DNA of 64,000 nucleotides. Origin: Rhizobium sp. RCAM05350. GTDB lineage: Bacteria > Pseudomonadota > Alphaproteobacteria > Rhizobiales > Rhizobiaceae. Positions 1-9,343 of the stretch are shown here, one piece after another. The stretch covers positions 1 through 64,000 of the forward strand of contig CP087973.1 in NCBI GenBank assembly GCA_024426085.1, read 5' to 3'. The position numbers and the translations under genes are program-made. The notes under the pieces were generated by a model. The model did not search any database. It saw only the letters and a program-made list of their open reading frames with translations, and had not been told where the DNA came from. The first letter of the stretch is position 1, and every line of letters begins with the position of its first letter.

Positions 1-53
1 AAGAAAAAGGCCCCCAAACGTTGCCGTCGTGGAAGCCTCTCTCTCTGTGTGAC
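1..53 (-). ncRNA. repABC antisense ctRNA (incompatibility RNA)
   Basis: This looks like the small counter-transcribed RNA encoded opposite the repB-repC intergenic leader of repABC replicons, which represses repC expression and sets copy number and incompatibility. On the minus strand, positions 83-88 read TTGACT and 60-65 read GATTCT with exactly 17 bases between them, giving a start near 53. The RNA would end in a stem of AGGCTTCC with GGGGGCCT (two G-U pairs) followed by TTTTTCTT at the window edge. That gives an RNA of about 50 nt, in the usual range. Its target repC starts about 95 bases away on the plus strand. The family assignment is established knowledge; the promoter and terminator were read directly and are untested. 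Confidence 0.7.
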
Positions 54-59
54 AACTAG

Positions 60-88
60 AGAATCGCATTTCCCCGAATCACAGTCAA
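60..88 (-). promoter_or_regulatory. Sigma70-type promoter of the ctRNA
   Basis: Minus-strand -35 TTGACT (83-88) and -10 GATTCT (60-65) are separated by 17 bases. The -35 is near consensus and the -10 is weak. It would drive the antisense RNA running off the left edge. Confidence 0.55.
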
Positions 89-148
89 GAGTCTTTGGCA
101 CCGTAATTTGGTGAGCGGGTTTCTTTTGCCTTTTTGAAGGTGAAGAAA

Positions 149-1367
149 ATGCAGATTGGAAGTGTGACGACGCCCTTTGGGCGGCGGCCGATGACGCTTG
201 CCTTGGTCAGGCGGCAAATTGAAACGAGCGAGATCAAGCCGGGGAAGTCCGCCGACAAGTGGAGGGTCTTTCGGGGACGCTTCCGAAGCCAGAGAGCTGC
301 TTGGGCTGCAGGATCGCAGCCTAGCTGTCCTGGATGCGCTCTTGAGTTTTTATCCGGACAACGAATTGCGCCAAGATGCGCAGCTCATTGTTTTCCCTTC
401 TAACGCTCAATTGACACTTCGGGCGCACGGTATCGCCGGCGCCACGCTTCCTGCAGACATTTGGCGCTTCTCGTTGAGGTAGGACTGATCGTTCGTAAGG
501 ACAGCGCAGATGGGAAGCGCTACGCTCGGAAGGACAAGACGGGTGCGATCGATAGCGCATTCGGCTTTGATCTGTCACCGTTACTCATGCGAGCCGATCA
601 ACTTGCCATAATGGCGCAACAGGTCGTGGCCGACCGTCTAACGCTTCGGCGGGCGAAGGAAAATTTGACGATATGCCGACGCGATGTTCGAAAGCTCATT
701 TCTGCCGCGATCGAGGAAGGAGTGTCAGGGCGACTGGGAGACCGTCGAAGCGACTTACATCGGCCTCGTGGGCCGGGATTCCTGCGCTCTCCGACGCGCA
801 GCGATGTGAATTCAATCTTGGACGAGATGGAGCTCCTACGTGGGGAGATCGTCAACGTCCTGGAAATGCAGCAAAAGATGAAGATATTAGCACCAATGAT
901 GCTCACAATGAGCGGCACATACAGAATTCAAATACCGAATCCATCTATGAACTTGAACCTAGCTTAAGAAAAGAGCAGGGCGAGAAGTCGGTGGATGATG
1001 ATCGACCAAAACGCGAGCCGATCCGAAGTTTTCCGCTTGGAATGGTGCTGCGAGCCTGCGCAGAGATCTCGATGTATGGGCCGGGCGGGGTGATCGGCAC
1101 TTGGCGCGACATGATGGCAGCAGCGATCGTCGTGCGGTCGATGCTGGGCGTCAGCCCGTCGGCCTATCAGGAGGCCTGTGAGGTGATGGGTCCGGAAAAT
1201 GCGGCGACAGCGATCGCCTGTATCCTTGAGCGAACCGGGCATATCAAATCGCCGGGCGGCTATCTGCGCGACCTCACGCGTAAGGCGGAGCGGGGGAATT
1301 TTCGTTGGGGCCGGTGCTCATGACACTTCTAAGAGCTCATGGGCAAGGTGATAGAGCAGTCGGTTAG
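149..1367 (+). CDS. repC: RepC replication initiator of a repABC replicon (frame broken several times)
   Basis: RepC is the initiator of repABC plasmids and binds an origin lying inside its own gene. The conserved start MQIGSVTTPFGRRPMTLALV is at 149; a TTG at 134 in the same frame is less likely. The wHTH region (residues about 30-170) and the C-terminal YLRDLTRKAERG segment are both present. The reading frame shifts near 270 (GGGG for GGG), 450, 735 (GGG for GG), 778, 810-880 and 1295 (GGGGG for GGGGGG). After repair the protein runs to a TAG at 1365-1367, about 405 residues, normal for the family. Without repair it would be dead, so either the sequence carries indels or this copy is a pseudogene. 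repA and repB would lie left of the window. Confidence 0.85.
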
Positions 1368-1384
1368 GGCTGCCTCGTCAATAC

Positions 1385-1410
1385 AAAACCCTGACAGCTG
1401 TCAGGGTTTT
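1385..1410. terminator. Perfect palindrome after repC, likely bidirectional terminator
   Basis: A perfect 26-base palindrome, with AAAACCCTGACAG meeting its own reverse complement, starts 17 bases after the repaired repC stop. The A-tract on the left and T-tract on the right fit an intrinsic terminator working in both directions. The central CAGCTG would form the loop. A protein-binding palindrome, for example a parS-like site, is the alternative. Confidence 0.5.
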
Positions 1411-1900
1411 GGTTCAAGTACGCCGGCGAATTGCTAGACCTATCCGGGCAGAATCGGCGGAGACTACTAGCAGGGCGAGACCTCTGGGAAAATCGCGGGT
1501 TCCGGTTCGGCAGTCACGTCCGGGAATCTCCAGGCACCCCATTACTTTTGGCAACATCGCATGGATGAAATGCTGTGCCGGACGAGATCCCGTGGATCCG
1601 CCAGAAGGGGCGGGTCTTTTCAGAATCATCAAAAGCGATGATCGACCGGCGAGTAGATATCCGGCGCCTTGGAGCGGAGGCTCAAGCCGACTTTCTTGAT
1701 AGCGTCGACAGCGTATGGACCGCACCCGTCAAAGGAAACAATTCCCGGCGCTTTGTTGGCTGGTGCAGGTGAAACCAGAAGAACAGACAGCTGTCCAAAT
1801 AGGTCAGCGCCATCGCTACTCGGCCTCTGCCGTCCTTCTGCGGCGGCAGATGTTCCGGGGGAGCTTGTCGACCCAGAAGGGCGGGCAGCGGAGCCAGGTC
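1411..1900. other. No recognisable gene
   Basis: I see open frames on both strands but none with a family signature or a convincing ribosome-binding site. The most protein-like stretch is on the minus strand around 1629-1780, containing GPYAVDAIKKVGLSLRSK, which I do not recognise and which could be a gene remnant. Confidence 0.4.
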
Positions 1901-2560
1901 TCACTTTTCTTTTTGATGGGATAGTGTCTCGGTCCAGCGCTTCACCGCCGTTGTCATCGATGCGAGATGATCAGATGCGGTGAACCCCGAAACGGTTTTG
2001 CGCGGTTTAAGATCGTGGTCACCATCTTTAAGCCACAGGATTTCGATCCGATCGGACAAAGCGTAGTCTGCAACCTCCGCGTCGTTTCCGAATTCGTCCC
2101 TCGTACCCTGGCAGATCAGAGTGGGTGTCTGAATTGTTTCGAGGTGCTGTGTTCGAAGGCTCGTCGGCTTGCCGGGGGATGGAATGGATAGCCGAGGCAT
2201 AGCAAGCCGACGATTTTCTTGGACGCATGGAGTTCGTCGGCGATCATGCTGGCCACACGACCACCGATCGACTTGCCGCCGATGATGAGTGGACCTTGCA
2301 CGTCAAGCGCCTCGATTGCCGACCGATACTCCGGGATCAACTCTTCTACCTTTGGCGGCGGTTTACTCAGAAGCGGCTATTCTGCGTGCAGCCATATAGT
2401 CGAATTCAGAAGCGGGCGACGCGAAAGCCGATTGCAACAAGCGCGGCCGTGGCTGCTGTCATGGAGTTCGAGTCCATCGGCGCGCCGGCACCATGCGCAA
2501 GCAGGATTGTAAGACGTGCATCAGTCGGCCCCTCAAAGAGAAATCCGTTATGGGTTTCAT
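1901..2560 (-). CDS. Alpha/beta-fold hydrolase (COG3571 type), frame-broken
   Basis: This is a small predicted hydrolase of the alpha/beta fold related to dienelactone hydrolases; its substrate is unknown. Reading from 2560 downward, the segments are LLAHGAGAPMDSNSM (oxyanion loop), VARFEFDYMAARR, PPPKVEELIPEYRSAIEAL, the nucleophile elbow GGKSIGGRVAS, GTRDEFG with the acid residue, and DGDHDLKPRK with the catalytic His. All are in family order, for a protein near 215 residues. The frame breaks near the start codon, near 2405, near 2370 and at a run of C near 2180. The start ATG at 2560 needs one inserted base to be in frame. No clear operon partner is present. Confidence 0.7.
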
Positions 2561-2985
2561 GGGTCTATCTCAGCTCCAGCGACATACACATAATGCGAGC
2601 CGTCCGGGTTATCGCAATACCCCATTGAAACTCGGTTTGCGAAATGAAATGGCTCGCTAGTCTGAAGTCAGTGAGACAATTCGCCATGGCCGGGGCCGGC
2701 TATTGGAAAAAGACGAGAAGTTACCGTATCCACCAGTTTCAGCCGACCTGCCGATCCTTCATACTTTTACCTTTCGTTCACCATGCAAAGTTAGCGTGGC
2801 CTCCTCGCGTTGTAGTTCTGCGTCCGCGAGGCTTATCCGCAAGTGCGCGTCATCGATTGGGGCGCGAGCCCTGAGGATCTACCTGCAAGCAACAAGGCTC
2901 CTTTGCTTTTTGAGTCTGACTACCTATGTTCGCTGCGAAGAGCCAACGGCCCTTCGTCTGAAGAGAACAATGGGAGAAAGCCGAG
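2561..2985. other. Intergenic region and cold-shock gene leader
   Basis: No gene is supported here. The right part would hold the promoter and the long 5' leader that cold-shock genes often have. GGAGAA at 2971-2976 is the ribosome-binding site of the next gene. Confidence 0.4.
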
Positions 2986-3192
2986 ATGGCTACTGGAACG
3001 GTAAAGTGGTTCAACGCAACGAAGGGTTTTGGGTTCATCCAGCCTGACGACGGCAGCACCGACGTGTTCGTCCACGTGTCGGCGGTAGAACGCGCTGGTA
3101 TGCGTGGATTGAACGATGGTCAGAAGATCACCTATGAATTGGTGAAGGATCGCAAGTCAGGCAAAATGTCGGCGGACAACTTGCAAGCATAA
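2986..3192 (+). CDS. cspA: Cold-shock protein (CspA family)
   Basis: A 68-residue single cold-shock domain that binds single-stranded nucleic acid and acts as an RNA chaperone. It opens [15 protein letters not shown], containing the RNP1 core KGFGFI, followed by the RNP2 motif DVFVHVSAV. The length is typical for rhizobial CspA paralogues. The gene is intact, has a GGAGAA ribosome-binding site nine bases before the ATG, and is followed by a strong terminator, so it is probably monocistronic. Rhizobia carry several copies, and which paralogue this is cannot be told. Confidence 0.95.
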   Translation: MATGTVKWFNATKGFGFIQPDDGSTDVFVHVSAVERAGMRGLNDGQKITYELVKDRKSGKMSADNLQA

Positions 3193-3219
3193 GCCCGATT
3201 GCGAAGGCACCAAATCTAG

Positions 3220-3247
3220 GAAGGCTGGGGCGAACCCGGCCTTCTTT
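3220..3247 (+). terminator. Rho-independent terminator of the cold-shock gene
   Basis: The arms GAAGGCTGGG and CCCGGCCTTC pair over 10 bases with one G-T pair around a GCGAA loop and are followed by TTT. It lies 27 bases after the stop codon. Confidence 0.8.
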
Positions 3248-3343
3248 GCTCCAAACTGTGATCCAGGCGGGGCAGGGGCGCATCCAGATTTTGCCATTCT
3301 TATCGGTCACTGCCCTTACTTTAATGAAATGTAAGGGGGCTTC

Positions 3344-3691
3344 ATGGAAACCAGCGCGAGCGACCGCGAACTCATCGTGGTTATGAGACGATATTTTGCT
3401 GCGAAAACCGAGCTCGGCGAGATAAGGGCGCGGCTGGAAGCGGCAAGACAGGCTGCGGGCGAGGATATCGCCGCGTTTTACGACCCGCGGAGCAATCCGA
3501 TCCATGCTGGTGACATCGTACGATCGCATGGTTTGAAGAACGAAATGGTCTCGCTAATGGATCGCGCCGAGGTCTGGGGCAGGGCAGCGGCTGCTGCTGA
3601 CCGGGAAGATCGATCGGAGAGAGCCTCGCCAGAGGTAGAACCGCTATCGATCGGTAGGAAAATCGATGCGCCATCGGGCGCTGACACCTAA
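3344..3691 (+). CDS. Conserved hypothetical protein, 115 aa
   Basis: I do not recognise a family. The protein is soluble and charged, with a likely helical segment at residues 5-45 (MRRYFAAKTELGEIRARLEA) and an Ala/Glu-rich tail. A strong ribosome-binding site AAGGGGG sits six bases before the ATG, which supports translation. It stands alone between the cold-shock gene and a convergent ATPase gene. The opposite strand also has long open frames, but none with a comparable start signal. Confidence 0.6.
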   Translation: METSASDRELIVVMRRYFAAKTELGEIRARLEAARQAAGEDIAAFYDPRSNPIHAGDIVRSHGLKNEMVSLMDRAEVWGRAAAAADREDRSERASPEVEPLSIGRKIDAPSGADT

Positions 3692-3792
3692 TCTCGGCCA
3701 AACGATCGGCCGCCGACGGCGACTCTTGTGACCTACGCCGTTGGGATGGACTGAGGCTTGCGGGCGCCAATGCGGTTTCCTGAGGCTTTCCC

Positions 3793-4959
3793 TCAGCTCA
3801 GGTCGAGGAGCGCCTGAGAAGCGCTCTTCAGGGCCATGGCTTCCACGCTCTCTCTGAGAGGGAAGTTTTCTGCCCCTGGATAGACGACGATGCGTCTTGC
3901 TGGTTCAATATCCTCGCAAGCAAGGTAAAAGCCTTTTTCCACTTTCGGCGTCAGGCTGCGTTTGATTTCAATAGCCCAGGGACGATCGCCAGGCGGGGTT
4001 AGCAGCAGATCGATCTCGGCTCCTGCGGCGGTCCGATAAAAATTGGCCTGAGTTCCAGCGGGTGCGGCGGCTATAAGGGTCTCGATTACAAACCCTTCCC
4101 AACTTGCACCAGCCACCGGGTGGCCGAGCACCTCTTCCTGCGTTGTAAGACCGAGGAGGGTGTGGGCTATGCCACTGTCGCGAACATAGATACGTGGCGA
4201 TTTGACGAGACGCTTGCCGAGATTTGAATGCCATGGCTCGAGTCTTCATACCAGCAACAGATCGACCAGCAGGTCGAGATAGGACGCCACTGTCTTGCCG
4301 TCCACGCCAAGTGCCCGCGCGAAATCAGCGGCGTTGAGAAGCCCCGACTGATGGTGGGCAAGCATCGTCCAGAAACGTCGTAGCGTTTCGGCGGGAATGC
4401 GTGGCCCGAGGAGCGGAATGTCCCGCTCCAGATAGGTCCGGATAAAGTCCTGCCGCCACCGTTGGCTGACACGGTCGCTCGACGCGAGAAAACTATCCGG
4501 AAAACCACCGCGGACCCAAAGCGTGCTCATGTCCCCAGCTGGCACTTCGGTACCATCGATCGGGTGCATTTCTAGATAGGCGATGCGTCCGGCAAGCGTT
4601 TCCCCGGATTGTTGCAAGAGGTCCATCGAGGCTGAGCCGAGCAACAGGAAACGCCCTGTCTTCTTTCCAGTGCGCCGACAGCGATCGATCAAACCACGCA
4701 AGTTTTGAAAGAGGTTGGGAAGCCGGTGGACCTCGTCAAGAATGACCAGCTTGTCGCTATGCTGGTCCAGATAGAGTTCCGGTTCGGTGAGCTTCGTCCG
4801 GTCGGCATCGGATTCCAGATCAAGATAAATAGACGGGCGACGTTCGCCTGTAGCCAGAGCGAGCGTCGTCTTGCCGACTTGCCGCGGTCCGATAAGTGCG
4901 ACAGCCGGGTTGCTGTCGATTAAAGCATTTAGTTCAGCGGATATCCGGCGATCAATCAT
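3793..4959 (-). pseudogene. AAA ATPase with DUF4143 domain, interrupted by an in-frame stop
   Basis: This belongs to the prokaryotic AAA_14/DUF4143 family, P-loop proteins of unsettled function that are common in mobile regions. It has Walker A GPRQVGKTTLAL at residues about 24-35, Walker B LVILDEV, sensor-like FLLLGSAS, then the DUF4143 part with GFPDSF and a C-terminal nuclease-like region ending GAEIDLLL and AIEIKRS. A TGA at 4246-4248 falls between LLV and RRLEPW, and the same frame continues for 150 codons to the natural stop. The change fits CGA (Arg) to TGA by one transition, unlike the indels elsewhere. Readthrough or a truncated 237-residue product remains possible. Confidence 0.8.
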
Positions 4960-5097
4960 CCTAGCATTTATGGAGTTTCATTCCGTAATTGCAAGGTAAA
5001 TTAAGTCAACCTAACCTTCTTCAAAAGGGGGCAGTGCCGCCAAGTTGCGGGAATTTAAGGACAAGGGTCGTAATCCGCCAGTGGATGCCAAGATCGC

Positions 5098-5324
5098 TTA
5101 GCTATACGTTCGGCGAATGACGATACGCCAGCGGTTTATGCTGTAGTGGCCCTGGTTCAGGATCGCAAGCATGATGATCCGTTGAGGCTTGAGCCCCGTC
5201 GAGGGTACAGTGCGCGCGATCGCCGCCTCAGCCTCTTCATCGTCGAACTCACCCTCGACTACGATCGCGCCATGCTGGTAGATAAGGATCGTGTAGCGAC
5301 GGGGGTCTATATTGGATTCTCCAT
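5098..5324 (-). CDS. Small hypothetical protein, about 75 aa
   Basis: The minus strand encodes a protein-like stretch containing DPRRYTILIYQHGAIVVEGE, then a Glu/Asp-rich helix, and ending NRWRIVIRRTYS before TAA at 5098. The alternating hydrophobic pattern suggests a small beta-alpha fold. I do not recognise the family. The only ATG near the start, at 5324, is one frame off, so either an indel lies just after it or the start is elsewhere. No partner gene is evident. Confidence 0.45.
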
Positions 5325-5329
5325 CACGC

Positions 5330-5714
5330 GTTGCCTGACACGCCCGGCGGTTCTTTAGTCTGCGTTCATAGCATGTGCACGTGCTGTCTGGACAGCCAAA
5401 GGAAGATCAGGCGTTGCAGTCGACAGCTTCAAGGATCGCCTCTCTCGGAGAGATCGTACAGGGGAGATGACCCCCGTCGTGCAAACCCTACGGAAACCGC
5501 CTCACCGCGTGCCGACCAGTGTCTTGCCGAAGGCGTTTTCGCGTTTCTACGCAACGATTTGGCGGGAACGACGAGACAAACGATATCTGCGCGATCTGAC
5601 ACGGCGGGTGGCCCGGGGAGGGGCAAAGTTCGCTTGGCCGTTGTGCTCCCGGATCCGTGCGATCGGCTCCAGCGATCGGAAATCGGCGACAACGTCGCGA
5701 GATCCAGCGCGGAA
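5330..5714. other. Gene-poor stretch with a possible repC 3' remnant
   Basis: No complete gene is seen. On the plus strand around 5579-5640 a frame reads RYLRDLTRRVARGGAKFA, which resembles the C-terminal end of RepC (GYLRDLTRKAERG) in protein and nucleotide sequence. The sequence before it does not match RepC. It may be a scar from an older replicon rearrangement. Confidence 0.3.
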
Positions 5715-6627
5715 TCAGGGGGCAGGCAGCCTCGCACCTGCTTGCGGAAGTCGACGGGCCGGAGGTCGGGCAAAGATGACTACGTTCCCCGAGCAGCGTC
5801 AGCGCCAGACCGATCAGACCTAGACCGCTCCAGTGGTAGCCCTCGAAGACTGTCGACAGCGACAGGGCGACGATCGGAAACAGTACGGTGGCATAGGCAG
5901 CACGCGAGGAGCCGATGCGCGACACCAGCATGAGGTAGGTGGTGAAGCCGATCACTGATCCGATCGTTGCGAGATAGAGCAGGGCGGCGAGATAGGTGAT
6001 GTCACGCGGTGCCAGGATCGGCGTTTGCGTCACGGCAATCAGCAAGAGGAGGACCATGGCACCATAGGTCATGCCCCAGGCATTGGCGGTTAGCGGCGAA
6101 ATCCCGGCGGCGCTGTTTCGACGCGACGCCATATTGCCCAGCGAGAAGAACAGCGTGCCAAGCGCAGCCAGCCCAATCCCCTTTAACGTGCCTGCATCGA
6201 AATCGACGACAACATCCTGTCCAAAAAGGAGGGCAAGGCCGGTTGCCCCGAGAGCCGCGGCGAGAAGCGTGCGGCCTGTAATGGGGTCACCGAAGAAGAG
6301 GCGCGCATTGACAGCATTGTAGATCGTTGCGAGGGAGAAAATCACGGAGATCAGTCCGGACGGGATAGAAGCGGCTGCGCTGTAGAAGCAGATGAAATTG
6401 AGGCTGAACAGGCAGAGCGCTTGCGCAAGGATGAAAGGTTGATCGCGCAGGGCAGGGAGCTTGAGCCGCCGCATGACAGCCAGGATGGCGACGAGGATCA
6501 CGGCTGCGACGGCAAATCTATAAAAGACCGAGACCAAGACCGGCACCGGACCGACCTGCATCGCAATGGCGATCCAAGTCGTCCCCCATATGAGGACGGT
6601 CGAGATGAAGAGAGCGGCATTTTCCAT
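5715..6627 (-). CDS. DMT-superfamily (EamA) membrane exporter
   Basis: A drug/metabolite transporter-type inner-membrane protein with about ten membrane segments in two EamA repeats. It starts MENAALFISTVLIWGTTWIA, with the typical WGxxW start of the first repeat, and the second repeat begins near ALGTLFFSLGNMASRR. Near 5785 one extra G in a GGGG run throws the frame into a long meaningless tail. Removing it gives LGNVVIFARPPARRLP and a TGA at 5715, about 304 residues, which is normal length. It is divergent from the AraC regulator that follows, a common arrangement for such exporters. The substrate cannot be inferred. Confidence 0.8.
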
Positions 6628-6742
6628 GGCGAGATCCTTGTTTTCTCGACATTAGGCGACCTGCGCACGAGTCTTTTGCAGAATCTTGCTATGAAATCGA
6701 TTTGCCCGGACTTCCTGATCGCCATGCGGGTCGTCCAACGGT

Positions 6743-7643
6743 ATGTTCGCCGCAAGGCGCGGTCGGTGTGGGGAAGAACTGGTGAAAGACAGCCACCTCT
6801 CGGTTTTCAGGTTTTTGTCAGCGTCTCCCTGTGCCCGGTTGTCGAAGTCGATCGATCTGGGTTTCGGACGCTCAGCTGCCCTGTGGAGCAATGCAGGCGA
6901 CAGGATGAGCTATGAGCGGCCGGATGGGCATACGTTCAGCCTCTATCTCAAGGGCGGCGCCGGAACGCGCCGTCTGGATGGCAGCCCCGCTGCGCGCGGC
7001 CGGCCCGGAGCCTTGTGCATCATGCCCCAAGGGCACTCGTCCGAATGGGAAATCACCGACCCCTTCGAATTCGTCCATCTGTATGTTCCCGACGATCAGA
7101 TGCGCCGAATGTTTGCAGAGACGTTTGACCGCGACGCTCGGCTTATGGCTCTTCCCGAAGTGACCTTCGAAGATGCACCCGCTCTGGCGCGCGCTCCAGC
7201 AAATGACGAATGCGATGTTGGCGGGCGGACATCTGCTGGCTGAAGAAGCGATGACGCAGACGATCAACGATTTCTTCGTCGATCCGCGCTATGGAGGAAT
7301 GCGGCCCTGCGCGATTAGCGGCGGGCTCGCTCCGCATGTGCGGCGTCGGATCCTGGAGTATATCGAGGCCCATCTCGATAAGACAATCCGTTTGCAGGAT
7401 CTGGCAATGATCGGGCAACTCAGCGCATTTCATTTTCAGCGCATGTTCCGGGTAAGCTATGGCGTGTCTCCGCATGGCTGGGTGGCCCACCGACGTGTCG
7501 AACGCGCCAAATCGATGTTGTGCGGCACGGACCCCATTGCCCAGATCGCGTCAGCCTGCGGCTTCAGCAGCCAGAGCCATATGACACGGGCGTTTAAGTT
7601 GGGCACCGGCGTCACACCCTCTGCCTATCGGCAAGGGCAGTGA
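6743..7643 (+). CDS. AraC-family transcriptional regulator (frame-broken)
   Basis: A DNA-binding regulator with an N-terminal cupin-like sensor (HTFSLYLKGGAG, LCIMPQGHSSEWEI) and a C-terminal double helix-turn-helix: KTIRLQDLAMIGQLSAFHFQ, then PIAQIASACGFSSQSHMTRA, ending GVTPSAYR. The frame changes near 7185, between FEDAP and WRALQQM, by a single base. The start is uncertain: 6743 gives the longest frame, and an ATG at 6906 would shorten the sensor. It is transcribed away from the DMT exporter across a gap of about 115 bases and may control it. Confidence 0.75.
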
Positions 7644-8004
7644 AGTGCCTTCGACCCGGCCGCTTTTGGTCCCTGAACCGAACGCCGGCGCTGCTTTCGC
7701 TGCGTATCGGTCGAGGCACCTACGGTTCAGCGACTTTTGGAAGGCGAGCCAGGCCGTAGACTCAGGAATGTGTTCGCTCATTCGGTGCTCAATCGCCACC
7801 GCCGCCAAGAGGGGAGGGCAGGGAGGCCCAACCTCGGTTGTCGGCCCGGGCGCGGAACATTCGACGGAAACCACTGGGTTGAGAGACGGCGCAGCGTCTC
7901 GGAAACGAAGTTTTCAGGCTTCTGCGCGATGATACAGCCATTCTCGCCGGGCTGATTCAATAGGAATGATAAGCCAACATTAACAGACATTTAGATGGAA
8001 CAAC
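7644..8004. other. Intergenic, nothing recognised
   Basis: Between the AraC regulator and the end of the convergent recombinase gene I find no coding signature or clear terminator. Confidence 0.4.
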
Positions 8005-9153
8005 CTAGAGCATTCGAGCAGCGCGTCCGCTTCTCCGCGTGGCGCTATTGTAATAGCTCGATGCCTGTTGCACCGACCGGTGGCGTGACTGCTCCATAGC
8101 CTCAGGGAGGGGGATGCCGCGGTTGGCTGCTTCCGTCAGGTATCCCGACCGGAGCCCGTGCGCGGAAAACTCCCCAGGCTCCAGTCCAGCCATCTCCGCC
8201 CGCTGCTTCAAGATCGCATTGACCGACTGCGGATCGATCGCCCGCTTCGAGACCGTCCCCCAGCGCCCGATCGCCCGGAAACACGCTGCCGCTCTCGATC
8301 TTCGCCGCCGCCATCCAGGCATTCAGCGCCTCGACAGGCCGGCCGGTCAGATAGACGATATCGTCCTGCTCGCCCGAGGTCGTCTTGGTGCGGCCGAGAT
8401 GAATGGCAAGAGAGGGGAGGGGGGCGCCATTCTCGACCGGGATCGGCGGCTCGACGGTCAACTGTTCGCGTCGCAGTCCGGCGATCTCGCTGCGACGGCG
8501 GCCGCCGGAGGCAAAGGCGACCATCAGGATCGCCCGGTCACGCCGATCGCGCAGACTGTCGGTGGCGCAGGTCGCCAGCAATTTGGCCAGCACATCTCCG
8601 GTGACCGCCTTGGCGCTCTTGCGACCCCGCGTCCGGGGGACGGCGCGAACCGCAAGGCGGATGGCGGATTTCAGGGCAGGGGAGGCGAAGGCCCCGTCAA
8701 AACCGCGCCATTTGGTCAGCGTCGACCAGTTCGCCAGCCGCCGGCGCACCGTGGCTGGCGCATGCGGGCCGACGGATTTGAGAAATCCTTGGCTCCGAAG
8801 GTTCTCGTCGACGTCTACAGGCATGCCGTGATCGGCGTCCGTCTCGCGGTGCTGCGGATCCCAAAGATGATGCGCGACGAATTTCAGGAGCAGTGCCTCG
8901 GGTGCCGGCCAGGGCAGCGATTTTTGGTGGCCGCCAGCGCCCAAGCTTCGAGGTAGGTGAGATCGGACGTCAGGGCCCGCAGCGTGTTGTCGCCCATGCC
9001 CTGGTTGACGAGATGGCGCAGCGTCTCGACGTCGTGGTCGGTGAGCAGTTCGGCGAGCTCGTCGCGGCGGTCAATTGGCAGGACGGCGGCGATGGTGTCG
9101 AGCTCTTCGGCACGTCGCTCGACGGCGGTCAGTGATTTCTTGGGTTTGGCCAC
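8005..9153 (-). CDS. Tyrosine recombinase / phage-type integrase (frame-broken)
   Basis: A site-specific recombinase of about 380 residues. Its N-terminal SAM-like DNA-binding half includes GMGDNTLRALTSDLTYLEAW. The catalytic half has the first Arg in ASGGRRRSEIAGL, the HxxR box HGLRSGY, the second His in SRHRSVQQ and the nucleophile Tyr in SSYYN. Breaks occur near 8935 (one A lost from a run) and near 8300 (TTT for TT). With both repaired the protein is complete, beginning MAKPKKSLTAVERRAEEL at 9153. It is divergent from the RHE_PE00001 gene, with an inverted repeat between them. Such recombinases are common on rhizobial plasmids; whether it resolves multimers or moves an element is not known. 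Confidence 0.8.
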
Positions 9154-9238
9154 GGACGCTCCAAAATCGTGGGTTTCGGCGGCCTTCAGGGCCGTGATTT
9201 GCCCTGACTCTCACTGATTTGCGCCCTGAAATCAATCT

Positions 9239-9267
9239 ACCATCGATAAGCATTACTTATCGATGGT
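9239..9267. promoter_or_regulatory. 12-base inverted repeat between divergent recombinase and RHE_PE00001 genes
   Basis: ACCATCGATAAG (9239-9250) and CTTATCGATGGT (9256-9267) are perfect inverted arms around a CATTA spacer. The position, 86 bases before the recombinase start and 77 before the next gene, fits an operator or a recombinase core site. Confidence 0.6.
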
Positions 9268-9343
9268 TAGACATCGTTCCGGCAAAAGCAGCATGTGATG
9301 AACTCCAACTATGAGATAGCGTTCGTTTAGCAAATCATTTACC

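Noticed and set aside
1575..1904. Possible small genes on both strands after repC
   Set aside because: No recognised family, no ribosome-binding site, and overlapping frames of equal quality.
3381..3770. Long minus-strand frame opposite the 3344-3691 gene
   Set aside because: No start signal, low-complexity Arg/Pro/Ser composition typical of an antisense shadow; the plus-strand frame has a strong ribosome-binding site.
5331..5933. 200-codon plus-strand frame opposite the DMT exporter
   Set aside because: Arg-rich composition without motifs; it overlaps the exporter's 3' part.
8114..8956. 280-codon plus-strand frame inside the recombinase region
   Set aside because: Antisense shadow of the tyrosine recombinase, whose catalytic motifs are on the minus strand.
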